Positions 24,201-36,039 of a stretch of DNA of 64,000 bases are shown here, piece after piece. Location: positions 80,105,666-80,169,665 of the forward strand of contig OX328128.1 of the NCBI GenBank assembly GCA_946811695.1, given 5' to 3'. Each line of letters starts with the position of its first letter. The stretch's first letter is position 1. The position numbers were made by a program, and so were the translations under genes. Below the pieces are notes generated by a model that was not told where the DNA came from, did not search any database, and worked only from the letters and a program-made list of their open reading frames with translations. Source of the DNA: Gonocerus acuteangulatus (lineage: Eukaryota > Arthropoda > Insecta > Hemiptera > Coreidae).

Positions 24201-27200
24201 GATTGATTTTACTGCTAAAAGCGATAACAAAAAAAAAAAAAAAAAAAAATCAATGCATGAAAATAAACATTTTTGACGATTGAAGCACATATTTCTCCGA
24301 CTGAGACCATACATAAAATTCACATGATAACTGTTTTTATATGGAATTTAGTATGCTTTTGGATGGTTACCTCACACTTACAACGATTTTCCAACTCTTT
24401 TTAAACTCCGACTTCTCATCTACTGATAACTCCTAAAGGGGATGTGGAACCCTCCAATTTCTCATCTATTAATAACTCCTAAGGGGATGTGGAACCCTCC
24501 GACTTCTCATCTACTGATAACTCCTAAGGGGATATGGTCCTAAGGGCATGTGAAGCCCTTTGGCTTCTCATCTATTGATAACTCCTAAAGGGGATGTGGA
24601 GCCCTCCGACTTCTCATCCACTGGTTACTCCTAAAGGGGATGTGGAGCCCTCCGACTTCTCATCTACTGATAACTCCTTAAGGGGATGTGAAGCCCTTTG
24701 GCTTCTCATCTACTGATAACTCCCTAAAGGGGATGGGAGCCCTCTGGCTTTTCATCTACTGATAACTCCAAAGGGGATGTGGAGCCGTCCGACTTCTCAT
24801 CTACTGATTACTCCTAAGGGGATGTTGAGCCCTACGACCTCTCATCTACTGACACATCCTAAAGGGGATGTGGAACCCCCCAACTTCTCATCTACTGATA
24901 ACTCCTAAGGGGATGTGGAGCCCTCCGACTTCTCATCTACTGATAACTCCTAAGGTGATCTGAAGCCCTCCGACTTCTCATTTATTGATAACTCCTATGG
25001 GGATGTGCAGCCCACCATATATCATAAATTTATTTATATAGATATATATAATTTTTTTAATTAATTTATATGTTTGTAAAGTTTTTTTTTCCTCAATGTT
25101 AAATAATGAAATATGTCAATAGTAATGAATTATAAAATGCTGTGTATATATATTGTATATTTATGGGTAGTACACACTCTATTTGTATGGGATACATTCC
25201 CAAAAACAAATAAAATATTTGATTTGATTTGATGTGCAGCCCACCGACTTCACATCCAGTGACTAATTCTGAGGGGAGATGATGTTGGTGGGAAAGTTTT
25301 CATGAATGGCTGGTATATGAATGTGCTTTTATCTTCTTGAATTTTGACATTTTGCCTGTTTAATATTTTTTAAAAATCATATAGATTTGTTTAAAATTAT
25401 AGAAGGATTTGAATTAGGATTTTGACTGTCTAATATGATCATTGCTGCCAAAATAGAATTAGAATCATGCTAGTTCTGAATAGAATTACTCGAAGAAAAG
25501 TTGGATTTTAGGTGCATCAATGCACAGAAAACCTACAGTAGAAGATTTATTAAAATTAAATTAAATATCTCATTTTACGTACTTTCTTTTACTTACAGAT
25601 TGATTTTACTGCTAAATGCGATAACAAAAAAGAAAAAAAAATCAATGCATGAAAATCAACATTTTTGACGATTGATGCACATATTTCTCCGACTGAGACC
25701 ATACATCAAAATTCACATAACTGTTTTTATATGGAATTTAGTATGCTTTTGGATGGTTACCTCACCCTTACAACGATTTTCCAACTGTTTTTGAAATCTT
25801 AAAAAAAATATATCCCAAAAATTATCTGTTTTTTTGTTTGTTTTTTTTTTTTTTTTTTTTTTTCTAATATTTCCTTAACTTCAAACGTAATTAAAGTGAT
25901 AATATCTTATTTCGGATGAATGTCATCTGGAAAAATATTCTACTGTATTCATCGTTTTTAAGTAACCAACCTAAAAATTAGTTAAAACAACTAAATTTCT
26001 CCACTTTTCTCTAAAAAGCTTGCTGATATCGCCTTTAAATGGTCTAATTCATTTCTCTACATGCAGTAAAAAATAAAAACTGAGTTAAGAAAATAATTGT
26101 ATGACGATTATTTGTCAGGGATTGCTATAGTGTAAGTATTTTGTCTTTTGCAGTACGATCGCTGTTCACCTCTGGACCACATAATTACCGATAGTGAATT
26201 TCCTGAAACTGAAAGGCTTTTGGATTGTGCTGGACTTAAATACATTCATCATATTGCTGACAAAAAAGGTTATTAATTTTTATTTTAGTTTAAAATTACC
26301 AATATATAGAACATTTAGCATTATAGATTGATATACAGTGGAACGCGGATAATTCAAACATCCATAATTCGAATATTTCTCTCGGTCCCTAGAATTTAGT
26401 GCATAAGCAATGTAAAAAAAATTGTGGTTAATTCGAATTGAATGTTGGATAAATCGATTTTTTTTACGAGGTTGGACCTCCAATGGTAAGTGGACAGAGA
26501 AACGGCCGATCTTAAATCTTGTCAAAATACTCCCCCTTCGAGTGAAGCGGATAGTACTGTACAGGTAGAGAGTACTGTCTGTCTTACCGAGTTCGTACAC
26601 CTCTAGCACCGAAGTAGGCAGGTTTATGCAGCTAATTTCAGTCTGGGGTCTTTCTATACATGCCCATGGAATATTTAAGCCGAAATTAGAGAGACGCAAA
26701 AGCTATATGACAAAACGAAATTTGATACGTGTAATTTTTTTACTTTTTCAGTATCCCATGTCCACGAAGGCAATTCGAAAAATACAAAAATATTTTTTTT
26801 GCCCTTTGAATATCCCATTAAAACAAAAAAAAAACATGCTTCAACCTTATTGGTCTGAATAAGTAAAGTAAAAGGAACGATTTTGGTACATGAGGATCTG
26901 GGAAATTTTCTTTGTTTCTAGTTCTTCAATGATTAACCACCGTCCTGCAATCAACGGTGGGGGCCTAAAACTCAAGAAATGGCACAATCACGAGGTATTT
27001 AACGTATATTTAAGGCAAATGGCAAACTTTTCATTTTTGTACTTATTTATTTACATTTTTAATGGAAATGAATTATCATTCCGAATTGTTTCAAGAAACC
27101 AGTTTCTAAAATTCAATCTCTTGACATAATCTTGGAGTAATAAATTTTGTGATATGTGAACACTTGATGTAATCCTTTACATTCTTTCCAGAATCTTCAG

Positions 27201-30200
27201 TTCTTCTTTACATCTTCAGTCTGTTACACAGATATTTTAGAGTGATTAGCAACAGCCACAGTTCCGCGAACATATCCTAATGTAATTGCTTTAGAAGCGT
27301 GTGGGAGTAATTTTCAAATAGAAAAGTTCCTAATCGACGAGTCTTTTTGTTAACGTTTAATAGACTACGAGACTCTTAGTCATTCTTACTTCTTAACATA
27401 TGCGACCAATTCCAGTTAGCATTAAGAGAAGATTCTCGGAGAAATAATTGTGTCCAATGACTCTTTGATAACAATCGTGACACTAGTTACATTACCCCCC
27501 CCTTCATCCGCTACATTACGAAGGTATATCGCGGCAGGCAATATGGCAAAATTTGAACGATTATAATTGCTATTCGTACCATATTTAAAAAGTGAAGAAT
27601 TTATTACTTCAAGATAGAGATGTGTGGAGGAAAATTTTGCAAATCGGAAAATTTTCCAGAAAATTTTCAGCTATGTTTTTCCGGAAAATTCGGAATTTCG
27701 GAAAAAAAAAAAAACAAAACAAATGCGTGGACGTTCTACATTTTGTAGAAGTCCACAAAGGCAACAAAATTATAGGTAAATGCAAATATTGTGGGACAAA
27801 TAGATTGAGAGATTAATACAAGGCGAAGCTGCTATCAGTTTCACAAAATCTTCATTTGACGAGTGATGACAATGTCATCCTTTAAAATTCTGCTTCTTTT
27901 TCTGAGTAGAGAGAAAAGCGTTGTTTTTGAAAAAAAAGAAGTTTAGTTGCCCTACTATATTGGGTTGCTTTCCACACAGAGTACTTATTAAACAGTAGGC
28001 ATAGGAACTAAAGTTAAATACCTATAAAAAAAAAAGTCTGACTCACAGGAACTGAGTCATCTTAGCGCGGTTCCGTTCTTATCTCTAGTGCTATTAGTAA
28101 AGGAATAGTAGTAGTTATTGGTGGGGTTTGATCTTTCGTGAAAAATATAAAATAAAATCTCAAAGAGAAAATCATGGCGACTTCCCCCATCTTCTCAACG
28201 TTCTCTGTTGGAAACCCTATAACAATGTTTCACATTTTCTTACCTTGTTTTAGTAAAGTACTCGTTTTACTATTAAAATAAGCAATAGTTAACACATTAG
28301 GTTGACCTCAAGACGCAATCTGGAAGTGCTGACTATAAAATTTCTCTGAAAAATTGCTTGTTACTAAGCAGAGTTTTCCAGGCAGCCGAACACCTCACAT
28401 TAATCTCTATGTCATGGAATCTTCTTATGTTATCCTGAATATTTTGAAAACGGTTCGAAAGTTATGGTAACTGGAACATAACAATTCGAAGAGTTACTAC
28501 ATTCTCTAGAAAAAACGTTTCTAAAGGAATTTTCGATGGGGCGGTGTCAATCTGAGAAATTGTTAATTTCGTTCATTTCAACGGTTTTTTTTTTCGCCGT
28601 TTACCTAACGTTTTAATTGCATATGATAGCGCAAACGTAGAGAATGCGGGAGAGTCATTTCCGCTCAGGATACTGTCAGTTTCCTGTTTGTGGTGCCTTA
28701 AACTTCCTTCTCTTGGAGATTCTATTCCTTTACTAATAGAGCTAGGGATACGAACGAAACCGTCCTAAGATGACGCAGTTCCTGTGAGTTGGACTTTTTA
28801 TGGTAATTCAACTTTTTTATGAAATGTGTCAGTGCCATTAATATAAAAATTCCTTTTATGTTTTTCTAGAGAAGAGAAATATGCAGTTACATTAAAATAT
28901 ATTTTCTTTTCATTTCAGATATATTCATACATCAATTTAGCAAACAAAATATTTTGTCCAATGTGGTATTCTTTAATTAATTACTAAAATATTATATATG
29001 CATACAAATTTTTAAAGAATTATTATATTTTAACTTTTCAGCTATATACATGATTAAAAACTTATAAAGCACATTTCTTTGGAGGCCCGGAGGCCATGAG
29101 CGTTAAGGCGTGAGCATTTAACACTCTGTGCCAAAGGGGTCGTGGGTTCGATTCCCACTAGGGATGATGGCTTTTCTTTCAAAAAAAGGAAAGGCATCAG
29201 CCCTATCCTGGTTAGAAAAGGGTGGTACCTATAGATAACCCGTCCTAAAATTCTGTGTCAATAATAAATGGACGTTAAAATTTAAATAAATAAATTAATC
29301 ACATTTCTATGCTTTGTTCATTATAATTTTGCTTATTATTTTAGTTGGAAGGGGGAAAACTCAAAAGGGTGTCCTATACATAATATAATATAGTTAATAC
29401 AAATACTCCAGTGTTGCTTACTTGTAGTCCCTAGCAATGAAAGTTTAATGTACAATAACACAAACATTTAGAGGCTCGGAAAATTTTCCGGAAAACCCAC
29501 ATCTCTACTTCAAGATTATGTCAGACACAGCAGGAAGTTTATTTGGTGTCAATCAGCTCAAGAGAGCAATTGAACTGAATCATAGATCAAGAGGGCTACA
29601 ATTACAGCAATATCTACATTAAATAGATGATAACATAAGTAAAATGTAAATAAATAAGTCCAAAATGAACATTATTTTTTTATTCTTATGAGATTTTCTC
29701 CAAAACGAAGCAAAAATGAGCAAATCTCTCAAGGACTTTTAGTCTTAGTTTTTCGGTCCCCTTCACACTCCTGAAGTTTTGTCATTTAAATTCGGGACAC
29801 CCTGTATTATCAAAAGCTTAGGCATGAAATAGAGGACATTATAGCAAACTGTCATGAAGTACACGTTTATGAAGAATGAAATTATTTTTCCAGGTGATGA
29901 TAGTCTAAATGCTTATATTTACAACGAAGAAAAAACTTTAAAATGGTTGGAGAAGAAAGTAAGGAGGGTTGAATCCGCCCTTCGAGAACAGCAGGTCCAC
30001 GTTTCATCGAGCAGCGCTATATCTGCAAATTTTGTAGTTGTTAATCAGAAAGAAGAAGATGCAAGTAAGATATAACAAAGCTCTGAAAATGTTTCCTTTT
30101 AGTTAGCATAGTTATTTATTTATTTTTTTAATGCATTTTGCAATATTTATACTTTAATAAGACACTTGGGTCTCCCTTAATCTAATGGTTAACGCCTTGG

Positions 30201-30693
30201 ATTTTCATGCAGGGGTTCGAGTCCCATCGACAGCTGGGATTTTTCTCATTTCAGGGCCCGTTGAGAAAAGTGCTGGCTGCACCATGGATGTCGGTGCTAA
30301 TGGCCTAGATGTTGCTGCACCATAAAAAAAAAAAAAATAATAATAATAAAAGAAAGAAAAAGTAAGATACAGTGGCTTCACGACCAGGAATTCCATTGTT
30401 AATATTGTATTGATTATTCCAAGGAATTTTAATTTGTCACTGAGTCTAATGTTCATGCTATTTAATTTTAAATTTGTCACTGGGAGGTTGTGCCTTTTAG
30501 AAAATACAATGCGCTGCTATTTTCCTTCTGAAAATTAGCAGTGCATTGTCTCCTTGATGATCAATATTCAAGAGCATTATTTTTTCTGCAGTTGAATGAA
30601 TGAATGAAAAAAAAACTTCGTCCCATAAGAATAAAAATGAACAATAAAGAAATTTAACCTAAAATATAAATATAAATAAAGAAAAAACAAAAG

Positions 30694-30728
<35 letters not shown>

Positions 30729-32253
30729 AATACAATTATTATATATGAAGCCTTAAATAATAAAATGAAATATAAGTAAATATGTACATATAATTGGAAT
30801 GGGGCAATGATGATACAATGTTCAGAGGGGGATGGGAATAAAATTAAAGAGTTTAAATAAACAAATAAATATTAAAAAGTTAAATAAATATTAAAGGAAT
30901 GAGGGCTATAAAAAGATATGAGCTAGAATAAATACATAAAAACGAGAAGAAAACAGCAATATAATTTACAAAGGTAATCTGGTCTTCCTGGTGGTGAAAT
31001 TTTAAGAAGCGTCTTCCTGGGAGGATAGGAGAAAAGCAAAGAGGCGGGATTTAAAGACAGGTAAGGAAGGAGATTGTCGAATGGAAAGAGGGATAGAGTT
31101 CCAGAAGGAGGAGGCTCGGGAGATGAAGGAACGGTTGAAGAAGGCTGTTTTATGAGTGGGAGTATAGAGATCGGAGGGACGGGAGCGAGTACCACGGGAA
31201 TGGACAGAAGATTTAAACTGAAGGAGGTTGTAAATATAGGAAGGAGATTTGGAAGAAATAGTTTGGTAAAGGAAGGAACCTAGGAAGTATTGTCGTCAAA
31301 TTGATGGAAATAGCCACTTCAACTCAGAATACCGGTGTGAAATATGGGAATCCCTGGGGGTATCGAGGATAAATCTGAGAAAACTGTTCATTAATCGCTT
31401 AAGACGATCCTCAAGCTCCCCAATGAGCCCTCCATACACCAGGCAACCGTAGTCGAAGTGGGGGAACACGCTTAAGACGATCCTCAAGCTCCCCAGTGAG
31501 CCCTCCATACACCAGGCAACCGTAGTCGAAGTGGGGGAACACGCTTAAGACGATCCTCAAGCTCCCCAGTGAGCCCTCCATACACTAGGCAACCGTAGTC
31601 GAAGTGGGGGAACACAAGAGACGATCGTCAAGCTCCCCAGTGAGCCCTCCATACACTAGGCAACCTTAGTCGAAGTGGGGGAACACAAGAGATGATCTTT
31701 GTGCTTCCCAGTTCAAAGCTTTTAGAAGAGTAATAGATGAGAATGTCCTTGGCATATTGACGGTGAGATAAAATTTGCAGAATAAAGCATATGACAGATT
31801 ATATCGCTATATGAAATAAAATGGTGCTCAGTACACCTCCTTGAGGCACTCCGTTTTCAAATAGAAATTCGCCGAAAAGCATTTTACCAATCTTGACCCT
31901 GAAACGTCTGTTTGATAAAAATTGAGAAATATATCTGAGTATATTTCATTGTCATTGGCATCTCCAAAGTCGAATATACTTTTTTTCCAGGGCACAGTGA
32001 TTACAGTTAATTTCAATGCCACTCTCCAATCCGGCGTTGTGGTCACCTGTTTGAAATTGAAAAATTTGTTAGTGAGTTTAACAAACTTTACAGGAAACTT
32101 TTTGATTTCCGAAATTTATTTAAAACAAAAATAATATAGGCTCAAAACTCACAAACCTTGAAGTGCATTCTTCTTGAGAAAATGCATTTATTCTAGCAAA
32201 GCTTGTTTTGTAAAAAAAACTATCCATTCATATAAGATTATGTGCTGTGTGTA

Positions 32254-32319
<66 letters not shown>

Positions 32320-34642
32320 TATAAATTAATTAATTATATCTACTGAAAATAATTAATAATATAAATAATTTATTTGTAGATGAGTATCTGCGATATGCCT
32401 TGGGCATGGTTTCCAATTATCTTCCCGAATCCATCACTTCTCTTCTTGAAACACATTTAAAGCTACCTCAGCTGGAATCAGAGAAAAAAAGAAAAACAAA
32501 TGGAGTCGAAAATGGCGTCAAGAATAATAATAAGAAACAGAAACTCGAAGAGGAACCTCAAAATGGATATTCGTACACTCCTATCAAAGAAACTGCCAAA
32601 GAAAAAGTAGTTATTTTTATAATTTATTATTTGATTAATTTAAGACAGAGGGAGATCGATTAATTTATTTATTTATTTCTTTTTGGAGACCCGATGGCCG
32701 TGAGGGTTAAGGCGTGAGCACTTAACACTCCGTGCCAAAGGTCGTGGGTTCGATTCCCACTAGGGGTGGTGGCTTTTCTTTAGAAAAAAGAAAAGGCATT
32801 ACCTCTATCCTGGGTAGAAAAGGGTGGTAACCTATAGATAACCCGTCCTAAAATTCGTCGTTAATAATAAATGGATGTTAAAATTAAATTAAATTATTTA
32901 TTTATTGTTATTATCGTTGCTAGGCGATAAAACAGTCAAAACATTAGTTTAAGGAACATAATAACTAAAAAATACTGTTTATGTTAAGAGTTACTTTTAT
33001 ATTTAGTCATGTGTTCATCAGTGCGTTTGTTTAGTATTTGAATGTATATGTCTTACTGGTATATATTACTTATTTTCTGATAAAATAATTATTCGTTATT
33101 ATATGGTCGTCATATTCTGTCAAATAAGTTGTCTTTTTTCAAGTAAGTGTAAATGTTGTCAATATATTGGCTGCCATGGGAGAGTAGGTCTGTCATGTTG
33201 TCCGGTAAGTCATAGTTCTGTCTCCGTAAACATTCTGTCAATATGTGTTTTATTGTCAGTGGAGTGTTACATATTTCCTGACTGTCCTGTCTCGTCATGA
33301 GCTGTAAGTGTGTCAGCCGGGAATGACCTTCGATTAATTTAATTAAGGAGATTAAAAACTTTTTATTTAATGAGTAGTAAGTTTTTTTAAATCTTCAATC
33401 TTACCTCAGAAGTAGATTCAGAACATTTTAGGCCAAGAAGGTTGGCGTAAAACGAAAGTCATGACAGGGTGTCTTCTGCACGAAAAAGTCACGAAATTGA
33501 AAATAAGGCACGAAAAAGTCATGAATTTTGAAACCATGTCACGAAATTTCTGTTTCTACCAGAGCCTAACATAAGCGGTACTTGGGTGCATTCGTAATTG
33601 TTGCCGTTTTTGTATGACGACGCAATTTTATCTAACTCTCACAACTTCTTACTCTGTTAGATTCCTTTGTTGTAGCATTTACACATCAATTATCCATTTT
33701 TTAAATATATGCAGACTTAAATATTGAAATTCTGTACACACTAATAAACTAAATTATGTACTTTGACAATAAATATTTATTTAGTATTATTTTTAGAAAT
33801 TTTAAATTCTGCTACCATTGTTCAATATTTTTGAGGCTGCTAATTCCATAGTCATTCTAAAATTTTTAGTATAATCATTTCTTCACTTCTAAAATTAATG
33901 TAACTATTCTCTCTACAATAAGATTAACATTTCATGCAGTCTTATTAATTGTTTAAATATATGTATGTAAAAATTCTAAGTTTATAAGTATCATGGTAAT
34001 GAGTGTAAGATTACAAATAATTTTAACCAATTAGTTAAGGCTTTTGCTTTTTAACTGATCTTATTTTCTTTTTAATGGGCATGAAATTTGGGTTTCAAAT
34101 CATTAAAATGTCACGAAAAAGTCCCAAAATTGGCTTTCACAAAAGTAGTAGACACCCTGCACAAATTTTTTTTGGCGTACGTGGGGTCGATACGTGTTAA
34201 TGACATTGTATTTTTCTGATGCAGTTAAGTTTCAATATATACCAAACTGCTGCAAGTAAAAATATAGCCTTTAAGACGTATCGAGCCCACATATGCCAAC
34301 AAAAAATTCATGACTTTCGTTTTACCATGACTTTCGTTAAATTCATGACCTTTTTTGACCTAAAACATTCTGAATCTACTTCTGAGGTAAGACTACCCAA
34401 AGGAAGTGTCTGTCTTTATTTCAAACCCTAAGTAGACAGTTTTATATCTGGCTGGTTTTAAACAACAAATTTGAATTTAAACATTATTATTTACTATTTT
34501 TTTTTTATTTTATTAATAAAATATCGGTTAATTACTTATTTTTTTCTTATTTCAGAAAGCCACCCCATCTGCAAAGGCAAAAGCCATGGCAAAGGCTGCA
34601 TCAGGAACAAAAAGCATAACAAACTTTTTTAAGAAAAAATGA
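21276..34642 (+). CDS. RNASEH2B: Ribonuclease H2 subunit B, complete gene (7 exons, 308 aa)
   Basis: Exons 21276-21360, 22421-22565, 23549-23645, 26154-26268, 29894-30064, 32380-32606 and 34556-34642 join in one frame (927 nt). RNASEH2B is the scaffold subunit of the trimeric nuclear RNase H2, which removes ribonucleotides and RNA from DNA. Family features seen: the WMFIMK and FVKLRHP strands (triple-barrel domain with subunit C), a FFVDDQV segment, TPVDPIFLALPYL, PLDHII, the conserved EEKTLKWLEKKV helix, EYLRYALGMVSNYLP, a Lys-rich linker, then KAMAKAASGTKSITNFFKKK. The last part carries a PIP box (I301, F304, F305), as in the human protein, which is 312 aa. The ATG was chosen because it opens exon 1 in frame. 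One donor (GGTTATT after 26268) is weak. Introns are full of repeats. Confidence 0.95.
22967..23328. mobile_element. Inverted-repeat MITE in RNASEH2B intron 2
   Basis: The left arm (CATTGTGAAGAGATAGTCGA through TTTTGGCTTGAATT and CCATCTTCAGG) is mirrored on the right (ending CGACTATTTCTTCACAATG), with arms of about 150 bp at moderate identity around a short centre. No coding capacity. Confidence 0.8.
24015..24400. repeat. 380-bp direct duplication, copy 1 (second at about 25393-25790)
   Basis: The segment with GAAGGATTTGAATTAGG, GGTGCATCAATGCACAGAAA and CGACTGAGACCATACAT is repeated nearly unchanged at 25393-25790. The 46-bp array lies between the copies, so array plus flank was duplicated together. 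Confidence 0.88.
25017..25230 (+). mobile_element. 5'-truncated LINE 3' end with 15-bp target site duplication
   Basis: GATGTGCAGCCCACC occurs at 25002-25016 and 25231-25245, exactly flanking a 214-bp insert. The insert ends in a simple tail (AAATATTTGATTTGATTT) typical of insect LINEs. It inserted into the 46-bp satellite. Confidence 0.88.
26336..26480 (+). mobile_element. Decayed end of a pogo/Tigger-like element
   Basis: CAGTGGAACGCGGATAATTC followed by AAACATCCATAATTCG resembles the pogo-type termini seen intact at 42484. No partner end was found. Confidence 0.45.
28025..28802. mobile_element. MITE nested in the hAT element, about 80-bp TIRs
   Basis: CTCACAGGAACTGAGTCATC through CTATTAGTAAAGGAATAG near 28040-28110 is mirrored at 28725-28800 (ending ACGCAGTTCCTGTGAG). 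The interior of about 600 bp shows no ORF. Confidence 0.8.
29084..29295 (+). mobile_element. tRNA-derived SINE, family A, copy 2
   Basis: Has the A-box-like GGCCATGAGCGTTAAGGCG and a perfect B-box GGTTCGATTCC, then the shared body and a tail with AATAAATGGACGTTAAAATT. It is inserted in the hAT element of RNASEH2B intron 4. Confidence 0.9.
30168..30345 (+). mobile_element. tRNA-derived SINE, family B, copy 1
   Basis: The tRNA-like head (TCTAATGGTTAACGCCTTGG, B-box GGTTCGAGTCC) is followed by the family body (TTTTCTCATTTCAGGGCCCG, TTGAGAAAAGTGCTGGCTGC) and the tail GGTGCTAATGGCCTAGATG, then poly-A. In RNASEH2B intron 5. Confidence 0.9.
30940..32010 (-). pseudogene. LINE (Jockey-like) reverse transcriptase 3' remnant
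   Basis: On the minus strand, from right to left: FLSNRRFRVKIGK, the RT signature NGVPQGGVLSTILF near 31850, FDYGCLVYGGLTGELEDRLK (repeated), LMNSFLRFILDTPRDSHIS, and finally TRSRPSDLYTPTHK with FFNRSFISRASSFWNSIP near 31040-31200. These are the palm motif B region and C-terminal blocks of insect non-LTR retrotransposons. Frameshifts and stops make it a pseudogene, antisense in RNASEH2B intron 5. Confidence 0.85.
31394..31705. repeat. 73-bp tandem duplication inside the LINE remnant
   Basis: About four copies of CTTAAGACGATCCTCAAGCT followed by CCCCAGTGAGCCCTCCATAC and AACCGTAGTCGAAGTGGGGG. The 73-bp period is not a multiple of three, so each copy shifts frame. Confidence 0.88.
32264..32325. 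repeat. (TA)n microsatellite
   Basis: An AT dinucleotide run about 55 bp before RNASEH2B exon 6. Confidence 0.9.
32686..32895 (+). mobile_element. tRNA-derived SINE, family A, copy 3
   Basis: Close to a consensus copy: GGCCGTGAGGGTTAAGGCG, the GGTTCGATTCC B-box, GGGGTGGTGGCTTTTCTTT, and a tail with AATAAATGGATGTTAAAATT. In RNASEH2B intron 6. Confidence 0.9.
33110..33300 (-). pseudogene. LINE C-terminal (after RNase H) remnant
   Basis: The minus strand encodes TPLTIKHILTEC, then NYDLPDNMTDLLSHG and IDNIYTYLKKDNLFDRI. This matches the extreme C-terminus of insect LINE polyproteins with a PLTVKHILxEC motif. Only about 60 residues remain. Confidence 0.7.
33401..34390. mobile_element. Foldback-like element interrupted by a hAT element
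   Basis: TTACCTCAGAAGTAGATTCA and GAACATTTTAGGCC at the left are mirrored by GGCCTAAAACATTC-like sequence and TGAATCTACTTCTGAGGTAA at the right. The inner part (GGCGTAAAACGAAAGTCATGA) is also mirrored. A 143-bp relative of this family lies at 34818-34960, after the gene. Confidence 0.75.
33465..34159 (+). mobile_element. hAT-like element, copy A (695 bp), nested
   Basis: The ends are CAGGGTGTCTTCTGCACG and AGTAGACACCCTG. Subterminal phrases CACGAAAAAGTCACGAAATT recur at both ends. The interior matches the inverted copy B at 38109-39676. No ORF; the 8-bp duplications are not recognisable. Confidence 0.78.
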
Positions 34643-34784
34643 CTTTTCCTTCTAATAGGACTAAATTCAATTGTTAACTTGATCTTGTAAATATTCTAAT
34701 TGTTATTTTTTGTTTTACGTTAAATCATACAAATATTTTATTCACGAATACTCGTAGTCTATTTGCTTCTGTAATACTACCTGA

Positions 34785-34790
34785 AATAAA
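34785..34790 (+). promoter_or_regulatory. Candidate polyadenylation signal of RNASEH2B
   Basis: AATAAA lies about 145 bp after the stop codon at 34642. It is the first canonical signal downstream. Confidence 0.55.
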
Positions 34791-34817
34791 TGTCTACCAA
34801 TTTATTTAATAAATAGA

Positions 34818-34960
34818 GGATTAAAACTTTTTATATAAATGAGTAGTAAGTTTTTTCAAACCTTCAAATTCAGCAAATATTGAAACCAAACTGTAGCCTT
34901 TAATTCGTATCGAGCCCATGTACACCAACAAAAATTTATGACCTATGTTTTATGCCAACC
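34818..34960. mobile_element. Fragment related to the 33.4-kb foldback element
   Basis: Shares ATGAGTAGTAAGTTTTTT and CGTATCGAGCCCA with the arms of the element at 33401-34390. Just downstream of the RNASEH2B 3' end. Confidence 0.6.
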
Positions 34961-36039
34961 TTTTTTATCAAAATAATATACGTTATTATACAATAACGGC
35001 TGGGGTGTAGGATAAGTCCTAGTTAATGTAGGTATGGAAGTGAGTATTTTCTTTCTTTACAGTATTCCATGTATTAGGTATAGTAAACCAACGAAACCCT
35101 AAAATTCTTGATTAAAATACTCAAAACTTTTATTTTACATTAAAAAAATAAAAGTATTAGATTAACATTTATTTTCATGTGTGTAATTTTAGGAGTTCCT
35201 AAATAACTTTTACTCTTAAAACTTTTAAATAAAAGTATTTTTTAACAGTTAAATTTTAATTTTTTCAATAAAAAAAATTATTAAGGAGGTAGCAAAAAAA
35301 CTCATAACTACAAAAACATTGTGATCTATGTTTATTCCATTAAAACAAACGTTTTAAATAAAAATATACAGCAATAGATTTTAGTTGAACACTTACCAAT
35401 GTGATAAAATTAAAAATAAATACAATAAAATTCGTAATACTATATGACATTAAAAAAATGTATGACTCAACTAAAAACGTGATGTTGCAGGAATAAAAAA
35501 TATAAATTAAAGAGATCAGTCAGTGCAGAGGTTGGGAATTTCTAATATTAATAAGTTTTTTTTTTGAAAAGAGGAATAGAATTAAATAGGATATGGTAAA
35601 AGATTAAACCCTTAAAGCATATCCGGCACAGGAATCTTTTATATAAAGTACGTTTCTTTTCAATTTCTCAGCTATTTCTTAAAACTGGGAATTATATTAT
35701 ATATTGAAAGTATTTTATCTGCAGAATGTAGACACTGAATTTAACCTCAATGATAGTATTATTTAGATGAGTTAAAATTAGTAGATGTTATATTGAATAA
35801 AAGTAAGCTAATCACATGGTATATCAAGCGTTAAATGTTAGTTTTTAATATTACATGAGGAGAGTGCTAGAAAATGCGTGCTTTTCGGGTTCGACACTTG
35901 AAGACATTCAGAAATCTCTCGGCTTACATCAATTAAAAGATGATGTTCCTTTTTACTTTTATCTTGAAGAAAAATGGAGTAAATATTTAAATGTTACATT
36001 ATTATATCTTAACATACAGCAATTGTCATAGTCCTGCAA
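34961..36039. other. Intergenic, no feature seen
   Basis: AT-rich sequence with no ORF above background and no clear repeat family member. Confidence 0.6.

Larger units (their letters stand above)
23795..25290. repeat. 46-bp satellite in RNASEH2B intron 3, in interrupted blocks
   Basis: The unit is ACTGATAACTCCTAAAGGGG followed by ATGTGGAGCCCTCCGACTTC and TCATCT. Blocks lie at 23795-23995 (about 4 units), 24405-25016 (about 13 units) and a last piece after 25231. The blocks are separated by a 380-bp unique segment and by a LINE insertion. Confidence 0.92.
27615..29507. mobile_element. hAT element with exact 8-bp target duplication (1.89 kb)
   Basis: CTTCAAGA at 27607-27614 is repeated at 29508-29515. 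Between them the ends are TAGAGATGTGTGG and CCCACATCTCTA. An 8-bp duplication and short TIRs define hAT. Near the left end, 27716-27814 keeps a BED-zinc-finger-like start (VDVLHFVEVHKG, then KCKYCGTNRLRD), the usual N-terminus of hAT transposases. The rest of the transposase is gone. A MITE (28030-28800) and a SINE (29084-29295) are nested inside. Confidence 0.9.

Noticed and set aside
32700..32770. tRNA gene at SINE heads (also 38195, 46030, 29090)
   Set aside because: A- and B-boxes are present but no full cloverleaf; the shared body and tail show these are SINEs.
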